A stretch of DNA of 64,000 nucleotides from Phialocephala subalpina (GCA_900073065.1 FJOG01000006.1:1470881-1534880), one strand, 5' to 3'. Shown: positions 42,710-54,363, numbered from the stretch's first letter. A program made the numbers and translations. Notes: a model not told the origin generated them from the letters alone.

Positions 42710-44060
42710 TCAGCTTGCTGTGATGGTAGCTGGTCCGGCACCGGAGCGATTTCGTTGCTCGGCTTCACGAACAGGGGCAAAGAAGGGGTGGGCCATAGCT
42801 TCCTTTGCAGTCAATCGTTCCTGAAGAGGCAATTAGCGTTAGTGATAGATTCGGGTTCAGCTAAGACGAACCTGATGGTCATATCGGAGCAGCTTGTCCA
42901 AGAAGTCAATAGCCTCGTTGGTGACGAATCTCTGGTTTTCGGAGTTGACGAAGCTGTGCCAGTTCTTCTTGGGGAACCGACCCAGGATATCATCGTATTG
43001 TGCATCCAACTCGATCTCGTACTTGTCTAGGTAGTCGAACAAGTCTTCTGTACCAAGGACCTTTGCGATCTTGACCAGTTGATCGGAGTTGCTGTTTCCA
43101 TGGAAGAACGGTTCCTTTCGGAAGATCATTGATGCGAACATAGCACCCAATGACCACATGTCAAGGGAGTAGTCATATTCTTGGAAATCGACCAACAACT
43201 CTGGGCCTTTGAAGTATCTCGATGCGACTCGCACGTTGTACTCTGTTCCTTGGTGGTAGAATTCGGCAAGACCCCAATCGATAAGTCGTAACTACATATG
43301 ATAAGTATCTGATAATGACTGTGAGGCTGAGAACCCACCTTTCGTTGCTCATGATCGATCATAACGTTATGTGGTTTGACATCTCTGTGCATGATCCCTT
43401 TGCTATGGCAGAAATCGAGTGCCTATGAACATTAACAATACATCATGGGCACAAACATCGAGTCCCATACCTTCAGCAGCTCGTAGATGTAATATCTGAC
43501 ATCGTAGTCGACGAATTTGGGGTATAGGGAGCGGAAATCTGTATTGTTAACATACTCGAAGATTAGGGACGGCGTTTTGCTCTGCATAAAGTATGAGTCG
43601 TTGTTTTCTTCATCTGATGCAACATAACCATCGCGCGCTGATTTCCCTGCCCCAGCTTTGGGCGCAGACTTTGGGTCATACTGAAGAGAGGATTGATTTA
43701 CTTGTTGGTCCCTGACCACATCCAGAAGAGCGACGATGTTCGGCCCGCCGGACAGGTTCTGCAAGATCTTGATTTCTCGCTTTATCTTCTTCTTCTTCAC
43801 CGGCTTGAGCACCTTGATAACGCATTTCTGGTAGTTGACGACGTTGATGCCTTCGAAGACTTCCGAGTACTTTCCTCGTCCTGTTCGAGCACACCTTGTT
43901 AGCCCTGCATGTGAAAACCGGAGAGCACAGGACTCGCAGACTTACCGATCTTGCGTACCACCTCATAGTTCTCCAAGACGCCCCAGGTAATGTTCACGCT
44001 GTCATAGTCCCAGTAGGACCGTGGCATCTGCTGGTTGACATCTGCGTAGACACGCGCCAT
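42710..44060 (-). CDS. cka1: Casein kinase II catalytic subunit alpha
   Basis: Six exons: 44060-43946, 43880-43702, 43581-43471, 43422-43339, 43291-42872, 42820-42710, 339 aa, the standard length. CK2 is a constitutive Ser/Thr kinase preferring acidic sites, in nucleus and cytosol. Features: glycine loop [31 protein letters not shown] (ATP Lys and the basic cluster), [10 protein letters not shown], the CK2-specific DWG in [10 protein letters not shown], and [15 protein letters not shown]. Introns are 65, 120, 48, 47 and 50 nt. The 120-nt intron 2 is phase 0 and lacks stops, so retention would insert 40 residues between VVRDQQ and [10 protein letters not shown]; known CK2-alpha proteins have no insert there, so I splice it. 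Confidence 0.96.
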
Positions 44061-44940
44061 TTCGCAGCCGGCCTGCTAGGCAAGGCACAGCGCAAAACGG
44101 ATAGGAGCGCCTGATGGCTGAGAAGGGAGTTGAAGTCGTGTACGGTGTCGCGGAATGGCGCGAAAGGTAATCGAGATTGTGGGGTTGTCCAACGTCTAGA
44201 GCGCAGTGGTAGTCGAGAACCCCGCGATCAGTTGTGAGATAGGCCTCGTGCCGGAGGACTGACAATGTTACGAGGTTCAGCGTGTTGTTCTAAAGTTGGT
44301 GCGCACCAACGAGGCCGACAGAGAAACCCCTCGCTAGCCAGAAAGAGCAAGGTGGAGACTGCAGGTGGCCGCCTTGAAATTGAGGGCGAAATTGTTCTGG
44401 ACGAAAGTCCTCGAGGCTGAGGGACTTTTATCCGACCTTTCTTCCGAGAAAGAATTTGTATGTCAAGGTTGTTGTGTCTGACTCTGCGAGACAGGACCCG
44501 AAGAGTTCAGACCCCGGTGGTTAGCTCCTTCTGCTTTGAAGGTGAGTTTAAGATTCTGCAGGAAAGGCCAAAAACCTCGAGACTGACCTTGACCCAAAGC
44601 GCGCGAATTCTACCACAGCGAGTCTGGACTTTAAACAGAATATACCAAAGCCTGTCGAGCATTCAAGAGACTGTTGGGCGATCAGTATCTTTTGCTTGGT
44701 TATCATAGGCCCATTGAACGAAGTTCTGCAAGCACCGGCGCAAAGAGGGAAAGGTTGCTGGATCGCAGTCGGCGCATAACTCGACGGCTTACACCCACGA
44801 AGTACACTGGCAGATTGAGGGAAGCTTCTACAGGCAATTTCCATTGTACAGCCCAAAGGGAGAGCAGCTTACAGACGCCTTCGAAATCTTACCAGCTCGG
44901 TACGAATCGAAGCAGCTGGTGAAGACCAAACTCCACCACA
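44061..44940. other. Divergent promoter region, CK2-alpha / RNase P p30
   Basis: 880 bp between head-to-head genes. Small frames on both strands look random. No named site recognised. Confidence 0.5.
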
Positions 44941-45921
44941 ATGCTTTACGACCTCAATGTCCCATGGTCACCGAACCAAGACCCAGCTCAACTCCATAGA
45001 ACGATATCTTTTCTCTCAGAAGCAGGCTATGCAGCGCTGGCCCTGAACCACACCCTCACGAATCCTCTTCCCGCCCAAATAATCAATCCGATACCGACAA
45101 TTCTCCCAAACCTCCCACCGAAGACCACCACCCTCCGCCGCTGCACACTCGTCATTTCCGACCCCTCACTCAATCATCGTCTTCCCAATCTCGCTGCCAC
45201 CTACGATATTCTCGCCCTACGGCCTACGACAGAAAAAGCATTCCTTTTAGCATGTCAATCGCTGACAGACCACTCTATAATCTCGCTGGACATGACTCAG
45301 AAGTTTCCTTTCCACTTCAAACCAAAGCCATTCATGACGGCTGTTAATCGAGGGATCAGAATCGAGATCTGTTATGCGCAGGCTACGATGGGAGACGCTA
45401 GCTCGAGGAGGAATTTCATAAGCAATTGCTTAGGCATACTGAGGGCAACGAGTGGAAGGGGATTGGTTGTTAGCAGCGAAGCTACAAGTGTGTTGGGAGT
45501 CCGTGCTCCAGCTGATGTTTTGAATTTGCTGTCTGTCTGGGGACTGGGCAAAGATCGAGGAACAGAGGCTTTGGGTGTCAATCCAAGAGCGGTGGTCATG
45601 AACGAGGGCATAAAGAGAAGTGGGTTCAGAGGAGTCATCGATATCATTGATGGCGGAGATAGACCTGTCCCAAAGGAAAAGCCAAAACCAGAAGGAGCAG
45701 GAAAGAAAGGCAAACGAAAAGCGCCCAAGGAAGCAGAAGCACCAAATCCCTCATCAGAACCACAACTAAGCAAACGCGCCGCAAAGAAAGCCCGCATAGC
45801 AGCCCTCAAAGCAGAGATGGAGAACTCTTCACCACCAACCAGCAGTCCTGCTGCCCTAGAAACCACATCAGCCTCAGCGTCAGAAATAGATACCCCAACA
45901 AGAGCCATAGCGAATGGATGA
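44941..45921 (+). CDS. rpp1: RNase P/MRP protein subunit p30 (Rpp1/Rpp30)
   Basis: Single exon, 326 aa. Rpp1 is a TIM-barrel-like protein of nuclear RNase P (5' maturation of tRNA) and RNase MRP (rRNA processing). The N-terminal MLYDLNVPW, the barrel segments YAALALNHT, YDILALRPTTEKAFLLACQ and IISLDMTQKFPFHFKPK, then RGIRIEICYAQAT and RRNFISNCLGI fit the family. After about residue 240 comes a Lys/Ala/Pro-rich tail with basic patches (KKGKRKAPKE, SKRAAKKARIAALKAEM), plausible for RNA or nuclear localisation. ATG is the first in frame. The gene is divergent from CK2-alpha. Confidence 0.92.
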   Translation: MLYDLNVPWSPNQDPAQLHRTISFLSEAGYAALALNHTLTNPLPAQIINPIPTILPNLPPKTTTLRRCTLVISDPSLNHRLPNLAATYDILALRPTTEKAFLLACQSLTDHSIISLDMTQKFPFHFKPKPFMTAVNRGIRIEICYAQATMGDASSRRNFISNCLGILRATSGRGLVVSSEATSVLGVRAPADVLNLLSVWGLGKDRGTEALGVNPRAVVMNEGIKRSGFRGVIDIIDGGDRPVPKEKPKPEGAGKKGKRKAPKEAEAPNPSSEPQLSKRAAKKARIAALKAEMENSSPPTSSPAALETTSASASEIDTPTRAIANG

Positions 45922-46153
45922 CTTCATATTTTGAGCAGTCTTTTTGCTTTATATTGTTTTCTGAAAATGAAGTGAACGTTATCTACACTAATAAGAGTAT
46001 CTCACTTTATGTCTCCAGGACTAGGAAACTCAACACGTTTTGGTATTATCCCAACGCCAAATCATCTGCTCATTACTATTCACAATACCCATCCCCTCCC
46101 AACCTCCCTACCCCATTTCTTTTCACCACAACAAGCAACACAAAGATCGAAGA

Positions 46154-47814
46154 TCATGGCTTCGCCTTAACCTTCACACTCGGTGTCGCCAGACTCCCAA
46201 GAACCAAACTACTCGTCAAGCTAAAAGTCGAGATATCGATCGGATCGCTACTCGGCTTCGCGACCTGTGCCGCCGCTCCTGCAGCTCCCGAAACAGAGAG
46301 AACAAGACTGCTCGCCGCACTGGTTCCCGCTTGAGCAGCAGCCGCGCTCGCAGCTGGTGCGGTCGTTTTCACGATAGCGGCACTGCTCAGCGTCGCCGAG
46401 TTCACAGCCGCGGGTTGGACAGCCGCGGAAGTTGCAACGCTCGAAACGGCAGGAGCAGCGGAGGCACCTGCTGCGCCAGCTCCTCCAGCGGATGTTTTAA
46501 CGATAGCAGCGGAAGAGAGAGTAGCGGAGTTGATAGCAGCGGGAGAGGCGACTGTTGACAACGTGGTTCCGGCAGCGGCGGGAGCACCGCCCATGGCGCC
46601 CATGTTGGGGAATGAACCTTCGCCGCAGAGACATTGGCAGTTGCATCCTCCGCCTGGGGCAATGGTTCCTGTTCCTGAGGCGAGGGCGCCGGGGGATCCG
46701 ACCGCGGGGGCTGCTCCTACTGCGGCTAGGAGATGTTAGCATCGAGGAAGAGAGCGGAGATAAGAGATGGAATAGGAGGAAGAGGATGTGGGCATGGGGT
46801 CAGTTTGGAGGCGAAGGAAAGAACAAAGTAGGTGGGGCATGAGATGGAAGGGGGTGGGATTTGGGGGTAGAGAGGGGAAATAACGAAGGGAATATAGAGA
46901 TAGCATGGAAGGAAGGAAGGAGGGCTTACGAGTGTTACCAGCTGCTGGATTCGATGTCTTTACGATACCGGCTGTCTTTGAACCTCCTGTTCCTGCTGCG
47001 GCTCCTGCTGGTGGTGATACGCCTGCTGGTGCTGCTGCTCCTACGGATGCTATTTGTTGTTAGTCGTGGTTCGCGGAAAAGATTCGTGCATATCTCACCT
47101 GTCTCGCCAGTTGCTGGATCCGATGTCTTCACGATGCCTGCCGTCTTTGACCCTCCTGTACCTGCCGCAGCTCCTGCTGGAGGACTAACACCTGCTACTG
47201 AAGCACCCGCTGCTGCGTTGTTCACGGTGACAGTGACTTGCTGGGTGATTTGTTGAGGGAGAGGTGTAACGGTGACCGTTGGAGGGGCTCCAGAACCGAA
47301 CACCGTCATCGTAACGAACGATAATTGAAGACCACTATCCAAATCAGTATCCGTCCAATATCGCAAGTTCATCATACGCACGCAGCTCCAGCATTTCCTG
47401 TTCCTCCTGCTGCCTGGTTTACTGTGACTGTCTTCTCGATCGTGACGGTCTTCTCTGCCGCGCAAGTCCCATTTTTATTCGACCCATTCGATCCTGTGCC
47501 CAGAGCAGCGGCAGCGGATTTCGTTACTGTCGCTGTCTTCGCCTGGGCCTGGGCCGCCTGCGTTACGGTAACGGTTTTGTCGTTTGCGGCACCCTTTGCA
47601 CCTCCAGCATTGCCTCCTTTCGCCCCGTTACCCAACGCTCCCAATGCTCCTAACAGATCTGACAATCCATCTCGCCGTCCAACGTGCTCGAATACTGAAT
47701 CGTCACCCTACTTCGAGTCAGCACAGCCATCAACTCCCCGCATCATATTCCTACCTGTACTAGACACGACACGCCAGCAACGACCAGTATTGATGCAGAC
47801 AAGAAATTCCTCAT
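46154..47814 (-). CDS. Ala/Gly-rich secreted or cell-wall protein with duplicated exon modules
   Basis: Five exons: 47814-47755, 47707-47382, 47334-47099, 47049-46930, 46725-46154, about 437 aa; the sum closes in frame. Exon 1 encodes a signal peptide (MRNFLSASILVVAGVSCLVQ). The mature protein is low-complexity Ala/Gly/Thr/Val with repeated KTVTVTQ/EKTVTV units. The module GVSPPAGAAAGTGGSKTAGI is present at the end of exon 3 and again in exon 4, separated by a 49-nt intron: an exon-level duplication. Exon 5 has one Cys-rich spot (CNCQCLCGEG) and another internal duplication, INSATLSSAAIVKTSA / VNSATLSSAAIVKTTA. No GPI tail is obvious. Likely secreted or wall-associated; function unknown. Exon 5 has two in-frame acceptors 6 nt apart. 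Confidence 0.75.
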
Positions 47815-48474
47815 TGTATATTATTCGGATTAAAAATCCGTAAAACTCAAAGACTGCCCTAATACCAAGAGAAATAAAAGTTCCAACAGACCAGCCGTGG
47901 TGTGTTGAAGTGAACGTCTTGGAAGGCAAAAAGAGCGTGACCGGCAGCTGCAGAAACAAATTCAATAGGACGAAGTCACAAGAGAATTGGCGATACGAAG
48001 GTAATTCAGCGGCATGCAAAGAATCGAACGGAAACGTTAACGAAGGCGATCCGACACCGTGCGTGCGGGCATTGGCGCTTTGATGGAAGGAATGGAGCAC
48101 GCCGCGCAAAACTTCGAAAGGAACGTGAGAATCGAGTAGGGAGAGGAGAGAAAAGATGGGATGAGATGAGGGGGACCCATCACCGCTTGAGTTCGAGAAA
48201 TGCGTGATTCGATCCCTAACTTTACTGGAGTAAGCGTTTCGCCATGTTCGCAGCCACGATGTTCCCAGCAGTTGAGGGGCCAGGCACAAGCTGGCTGGGG
48301 GCATAAACATGGCGACTCAGCAATGGTGGTTCGACGGACCTCTTGCCAAACGGTCTCATGGGAGTCGGAGAATGAGGTTGGCGAGCGCTGGTCAGACACG
48401 GCAGTCTTGGAAATTGCGGGTGTTGAGGTCAAGATGAAGGCGGCTCCGACACTTGAGGTTTCATCAAGCTTCCT
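47815..48474. other. Promoter side of the Ala-rich protein gene
   Basis: Upstream of ATG 47814. A 131-codon minus-strand frame (48037-48432) has no family resemblance; not called. Confidence 0.4.
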
Positions 48475-48660
48475 TTAGCGAAGGGGGTGAACCTCAAGTC
48501 GCATGGGATCCCGAACAGCGAATGAAGAACCTGGTCTGCCAGTACCAAAAGAGGGTTCTTCGGAGCAAAAATACTCCACACGATCCGCAAGCCCCATGAG
48601 TATGATGCCAAACATCCTCAGTTCGTGATCGTTGCGAGGAGGCTGTTTCTGGGCAGCCAT
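48475..48660 (-). CDS. Hypothetical small ORF (61 aa)
   Basis: Minus-strand frame from ATG 48660 with protein-like composition (NDHELRMFGIILMGLADRVE). A donor/acceptor-like pair just inside its end could extend it by a short exon. No family recognised and no other support. Confidence 0.2.
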   Translation of the reverse strand: MAAQKQPPRNDHELRMFGIILMGLADRVEYFCSEEPSFGTGRPGSSFAVRDPMRLEVHPLR

Positions 48661-49369
48661 TGTTTCGTTTGTTAGGACACGAATCCTCAGCCGATAATCA
48701 AGCAATGCGGCGACGACGAGTCCGGACGTTTGAAGACGATGAAATTGGTGCGGTTTGCTTGATCCGAAGAAAAGGAATTCAGATGGCGTTGAGTCTGAAG
48801 TCGAAAAGGTGTTCCTAAGCTTAAGGTTATTTCAAAAGGCTTGCTTGGATTCCAACGGGTCGTGCCAAGTCCGTGTGGAAAAGATGAATGCCGTATGGCC
48901 GGACAGCTATGCATGATGCGATCATAGCAAAGTCATGAAAGGATCCGGGACGGTCGAAAATAGAGATCAGAAAGTATGATTTAGAGTTGACATCGCGAAG
49001 GTTGTTGAATCTAGAAAGAGTTCTCGTCAGCCTTGGGCAGATTGAACGGCGTCGACGGCGCTTTTTCGCCGGGCACTGTCGCTTACGCGGGAGCTAATGT
49101 AGGCACTAGTCCCAGAACATCAAGTCTATGACGGCGTCGAACGTTCAATTCTGAACATCGAGATCTTGATGCTGCGATATCCAGCCATTTTTCGCATTCG
49201 TCTATTTACGGCCGGGACAATCAACATGTACAAACGTTGACAGCTGGGTTGACATCAAGCTACGTATCCAGGCTGTGCCTGGCTTGAAGACTACTTAATA
49301 CCATAATTCCTCATCTGAAACACTTCCTCATACAACGATCGAAGTAGGATAATAGCAGGATTATTCAAG
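48661..49369. other. Intergenic
   Basis: Upstream of the DUF1295 gene. No supported gene or site. Confidence 0.5.
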
Positions 49370-50505
49370 ATGGAAGTCCACGTACTTGACAACTACTATC
49401 TCGCCATTACTCTCTTAATCACTATTGGTTATCAACTCTTCTTTTTCTCGATTGCCTTTTCTCTCAAGTTCGACAAGCTCACTGGTATGTCTGCTTCGAG
49501 CAATTAAGTTACCCTGTGCTGATGATATACTCCAGATTTTGCTGGTGGAACCAACTTCGTCGTCCTAGCTATTATCACTCTTGCATTCAGTGGCCATCAC
49601 AATGCACGACAAATCGTCTGCTCGTTATTCATCATGCTCTGGGGTGCTCGTCTCTCGGCATTCCTCCTCTTCCGTATCTTGAAGACTGGCAAAGATGATC
49701 GATTCGATGACAAACGCGACAAGTTCTTCCCATTCTTAGGATTCTGGGTTTTCCAGATGATTTGGGTCTGGACTGTTTCTCTTCCAGTCACGGTCTTGAA
49801 CTCTCCGAACGTCACACAATACCCTCAGCCAGACTTCGGAACGGGCAGGGACATTGCGGGTGTCGTGTTGTATGCGATTGGAATGATCATGGAGAGTGTC
49901 AGCGATGTGCAGAAATATCTGTTCAGGGCGAGGCAGAGCGATAAGTCTGCCATCTGCGACAAGGGATTCTTCTCGTGGACCAGACATCCCAATTACTTTG
50001 GCGAGATAATCATCCAATTTGGTACGTTTCATGGACTGTCCTCCCCTGAACCTGTCTAACAGCTCCAGGAATCTACATGATCGCAGTGTCTCCAGCAGCA
50101 AACGGCTACGTTCGAGGCCATGCTTACAAAGCTCTCTACGCAACCATCCTCGGCCCCTTCTTCCTCACAATCCTCCTGATGTTCGTATCAGGCTTGACAC
50201 TTCAAGAACGACCTGGTGCGAAGAAGCGATACGAGAAGAACAATCACTGGGACGAATACTCAAGATACCTGAACCGAACAAGCATCTTGATCCCGTTCCC
50301 GCCACAGCTATACGAGAAGATGCCTACCATCTTGAAGAGGACTATGTTCTTAGAGTTCCCAATATATGTCTTTGATCCAGCGAAGCATTCAGATGTAGGA
50401 AAAGGACAAGCAGGAGCGGAGCAGGGAGATGCTTATAAGCCAAGTACGGACAATAGGCAAAGTGGGGATCAATTGGTCCATGGGCAACATGTGGGCAACC
50501 AGTAA
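49370..50505 (+). CDS. DUF1295 / steroid 5-alpha-reductase-like membrane protein
   Basis: Three exons: 49370-49484, 49536-50021, 50069-50505, 345 aa. Multi-pass membrane protein: hydrophobic segments at the N-terminus (YYLAITLLITIGYQLFFF), FVVLAIITLAFSG, IVCSLFIMLWGARLSAFLLF, FWVFQMIWVWTVSLPV, IAGVVLYAIGMIME and a C-terminal LGPFFLTILLMFVSGL. The DUF1295 hallmark is the conserved loop with FSWTRHPNYFGEI, which binds NADPH-type cofactors in related reductases and methyltransferases. Likely an ER-type reductase or methyltransferase-like enzyme; the substrate is unknown. The end is hydrophilic (GKGQAGAEQGDAYKP). Confidence 0.9.
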
Positions 50506-50887
50506 ATGGATAGCAAGGAGCAAATAACGATGTATGTGAGCATATCATAGGCGCTCAAAGGCCCACGACTTAATGTATGAATATCTTTTGATCATCCAAT
50601 GAGAAGCACAGCAGCAGAAACTCCATTTATCCCTGCAATCATGTGATTGGGCGCATGACTCAACGTCACGTCGCGTTTACCTTTCACCTCATCTCTCAAA
50701 CTTCACGATAACAACATATTCATCCCACATCCACATCATTCACCTCGCTCTTTCCTTTCCTTCATCATCTTATCCTTATCAGCCTCGGCACAAATATATA
50801 TCTACGTAAGAATGCGCTCCTTCCTTTTCTATCAAAAGTTCGCAATCCCAAATTCCCCCACCACAATGCCACACTCTATCCCTCAAC
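50506..50887. other. Upstream region of the GFA gene
   Basis: Promoter and leader of the GFA-domain gene. An ATG at 50812 opens a different frame and could act as an upstream ORF overlapping the main start. Nothing else recognised. Confidence 0.4.
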
Positions 50888-52215
50888 ATGAAGAAACTGC
50901 GCAAACTCCCATCCCGCCTCTTTCTTCATTCCTCTTCAAAAGACCCCTCTTCTTCATACACACCCGCACCTTCCGATGCCTCCCGCTACACCTCAATAAC
51001 AACTCGCGTCTACCCTCGAGATGACGAGCTCACACATCGCAGAACCACCAACACCACCCCAAACACCAACCCAATCGCCAACATCGACGGAATGCCTGTT
51101 CAACCGGAAATGCTTCCGGGAATGAACGTCCAATGCCAATGCGGGTCGATAAAATTCCAGACTCCGTTGCCGCAACCGTTGGCGGTGTATATTTGTCATT
51201 GTGAGGAGTGTAGGAGGCAGAGTAGTTCGGCGTTTGGGTGTAGTGCTATTTTCCCTAAGTTTGAGTTGCCGTGTAGGGAGATTTTGAGTTGTTATTCGTG
51301 AGTTTGCGCGCTTTTCTATTCTTTTTTGATATTTCGTGTGTTGGTTTGAAAATGCGGGGTTGGTGGGGTTGAGGGGCTGAGGAGCTATGGTGGGGAGATA
51401 AGAAAGAACGATGCTGGGTGAGAGAAGACGAAGGGCGGAGCCTCGAAGTCGATTTTGTTGCTGTCTTCGCTGAGTTTTTGCACCTCCCTTGTTCTGGACT
51501 TTTATTCTTTAACGTACTCTCGTTGAATTATCGGCTAGTAGCCGAGTCTGATACATTCCCCTTTCCTATCAATTCCTTTGAATCCTCTTTTCCCCTTCAC
51601 TCTATCCTCTTCCTTCTTCTTGTAATTAACCATTCTCTTTCGAACATCTGCTAACTTATCTTCTAGACGACCAACAGCATCGGGGCATTCACTCAATTGC
51701 TATTTCTGTAAGAACTGCGGCACGAGACTGATCCACTCCACGCCAGGAAAGGATGTTGTTAGTGTGAAGGGAGGATGTATTGAGGGTTTGGATTGGAGAA
51801 ATGCTAGACACATTTGGTGCAAGAGAGCTGTGAGTCTTCCCTTCCCCTTCTCTCCTTCTCCTCTTCTGTTCCTGCTCCTTCCCTTTTCTTTTTTACCCTA
51901 TATCTATATGATGCTAGAATGTCCGAGAAGAATCTGGGGCGCGAATCGAAAGGAGCTGTCAAGAGAGCGGTTGCTGATGTAACATAGATGGTACCCATAC
52001 CCGAAGGCGTAGAGCGAGACGAAGAAGAGCCCGCAGACGAAGATTACGGCGACGCGGCAATGTCTGACGGCGGAGAACAACGCAGAATGAGACTTTTTGG
52101 AGGAACAGTAGGGAAGACAACTTTTCAAGAAGAGCCTGTGAGCAAATTTGGAAACACCAGGGATTTTGGCAGGGAGCGGGTCACTATCAAAGACGATGAT
52201 GAGATAATGGGGTGA
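50888..52215 (+). CDS. GFA-domain (CENP-V/GFA) zinc protein
   Basis: Three exons: 50888-51297, 51667-51829, 51988-52215, 266 aa; introns are unusually long here (369 and 158 nt). The GFA fold is clear from its Cys pairs: VQCQCGSIKF, ICHCEECRRQSSSAFG and, in exon 2, YFCKNCGTRLIHSTPGKD, followed by IEGLDWRNARHIWCKRA. These bind structural and catalytic zinc. The named founder is glutathione-dependent formaldehyde-activating enzyme, but most fungal members have no proven reaction. The first 65 residues are basic and Ser/Thr-rich and could be a mitochondrial presequence or disordered. The tail is acidic. An in-frame ATG starts before the domain; the ATG at 50812 is in another frame. Confidence 0.9.
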
Positions 52216-52339
52216 TATCAAATTTGTTGGTCGAGAAATGTTTTCAGGTCTGTTTGGTATTATACTGCCTTGTTACTCTATCTGGGAACACCTCTATAAA
52301 CAAAAAGGAGCAAAAATGGAGTCAATATCGGGTTTTCCC

Positions 52340-53140
52340 TCAGGCCATACCACCATTAACCCTAACCACCTGACCCGTAATCCACTTCCCTCCCTCCCCC
52401 GCCAAAAACGCGGCCACATCAGCAACCTCCTCCGGGGTCCCAATTCTACCCTGAGGGTTAAATCCAGCAATCATCTTCAAAACCTGCTCACTCTTGCCCT
52501 TCATAAATAGATCCGTGGCCGTGGGTCCAGGAGCGATAGCGTTGACCATGATGCCTTTTCTAGCGAGGTCTTTGGAGAGGAGACGGGTCATTTGCTCGAT
52601 TGCACCCTTTGAGGTGCAGTAGGCGAGGTAGTTGGGGGTTACGGTTGAGGCGGCGCAGAGGGTGGTGGAGAAGAGGATGATGCGTCCTCCTTCTTTCATA
52701 TGCGGTATAGCTTTCTGCGTTGATGTCAATATTGATGAAAGTTGAAAGGGGGAGGGGAAATTTACCTGTGTCAAAAACAAAGGTCCTTTAACATTAACAC
52801 TCATAACCCTATCAAATTCCTCCTCACTCAAACCCTCTAATTCCTTCAAAGGCATAATCCCCGCACAAGCAATCACAATATCCAGCTTCCCGAACGCCTT
52901 AACAGCTTCATCGACCAACTTTCCGATTTCCTTGACATTCCCAGCATCGGCTTTGATAGCGATGGCATGGGAGGAGCCGATGGCTTTGACTGTTTCTTCA
53001 GCGGAAGAGCTGTCGGATGAGTAGTTTACTACTACTTTTGCTCCGTCGGAGGCGAGGCGGAGGGAGAGTGCTCGACCGATTCCTTTGGAGCCGCCGGTCA
53101 CGAGGGCGACTTTTCCGGAGAGGGATTTTGGGGAGGACAT
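52340..53140 (-). CDS. Short-chain dehydrogenase/reductase (classical SDR)
   Basis: Two exons: 53140-52766 and 52714-52340, 249 aa, normal for classical SDRs. Nucleotide-binding motif VTGGSKGIGRAL near residue 14, IACAGIM (the NAG-type strand), a Ser in the FSTTLCAASTV region and the active-site YxxxK as AYCTSKGAIEQM, then NAIAPGPTATDLF and the C-terminal VRVNGGMA. The NYSSD after the second strand suggests NADP(H) is possible. Cytosolic oxidoreductase; substrate unknown. The 51-nt intron is a multiple of three without stops, so the unspliced frame is also open; splicing restores the family spacing between LFLTQ and KAIPHM. ATG 53140 is chosen over a long open extension upstream. Confidence 0.93.
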   Translation of the reverse strand: MSSPKSLSGKVALVTGGSKGIGRALSLRLASDGAKVVVNYSSDSSSAEETVKAIGSSHAIAIKADAGNVKEIGKLVDEAVKAFGKLDIVIACAGIMPLKELEGLSEEEFDRVMSVNVKGPLFLTQVNFPSPFQLSSILTSTQKAIPHMKEGGRIILFSTTLCAASTVTPNYLAYCTSKGAIEQMTRLLSKDLARKGIMVNAIAPGPTATDLFMKGKSEQVLKMIAGFNPQGRIGTPEEVADVAAFLAGEGGKWITGQVVRVNGGMA

Positions 53141-54363
53141 TTTTAAGGTGGGAGTGAGGAGTGTGTTGATATGAAGTATTGGTAGTTCAATGAAATACCG
53201 AGAGTTGGGTGAGGAAGGTTGTTGATAAAGATGAGTTGTACGTGAAGGATGCTGTTGGGAGGTAGCTAGAATTGTTGAAGGGATGAATGACTTGAAAGGA
53301 TTTGAGTGAGATAAAACTCTTGCGATTGAATAAAGATTGAGGTTTGAATGTCTGAGAGAAAAGAAATACAACAGAGGAACCAATGCAGGTATATATATAT
53401 ATTTGATGTTGGCTCACTGGAGGTAAGGCTGCTGAGTAACCCCGCTGTGTTGGGATGCTTGGCTTGGCAAGACCGAGATAAACTCCAAAGTCCAAGGCCC
53501 AATCCGCCTTTGTTCGTTGACGAAAAAGGTCTCTATCCTTTCAGCAGTTAAGCTTAACTCCTCTACTCGTATGAAAATACCAAGGTGAGCCAGGAAATCG
53601 TTGGTGGTCTCGGATTTATGTCAACAGCTTGTCGGCTCCGTGGCTTGAGCTTTGCTAAGTCCATGGCGTTAGCAAAGGAAGTAAGGAAACCCCCAAAATA
53701 GAGAGGGCTATTGATGGAACGAGTTGATAGTCTTTCGAAATGTTCCGCAAAGGAAGTGACATTGGAGAGCACCAGCTATCCCCGAATCCAACGCGGGAAT
53801 TCCAGTAATGGTGTTGACTTGTCTCGAGTTTCCCTCGCGCGTTGGAACATCAGGAAAACCACGAGGATGCCGACTCCCTTTTCCAGGCTCCCCTTTTCTC
53901 TCAGCCCTCCTTTTCTCTCGGTTCCCCTTTTATGTCGCTTGATTAAGGGCCACTGTCCAAGATGAAGGGGTATTGATCGAATTCTCCATAGAAAATATTT
54001 CTTCATAAGTCGACGTAGAAATGTTCCAAAGGGCAGATCGAGATAGAGATGGCTAAAGTTCGGCAAAGATGTGGGGAAGTTGCTGGCGCCATTTACGCGA
54101 CCGACAGCCTGCGGCGCTATGATAAAGCAGGACGAGGCTGTCTCGCGACCTCACCAGCAAACATCGTCACAACTTTCTACAACTTCGACCACAACGTCCA
54201 ATCCTCTCTTACCCCAAGTCACTCACTTCCGTCATCTGCGAAGGTGCGCCGCTGAAGCTCCACCATCGGCGGACAAGAATCTTCATCTACAGAATCCGCC
54301 ATCAACAGACACACTCGAATTCAGCATCCGCGAAGCACACGATCTATCCGCAAATCCGACACC
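53141..54363. other. Divergent intergenic region, SDR / TFIIS
   Basis: 1.2 kb with a short TA repeat at 53390-53402. Small frames on both strands, none with family resemblance. Confidence 0.5.

Noticed and set aside
45372..45908. 178-codon minus-strand frame opposite RNase P p30
   Set aside because: Antisense shadow of a recognised gene.
48037..48432. 131-codon minus-strand frame upstream of the Ala-rich protein gene
   Set aside because: No family, no splice support, random-looking composition.
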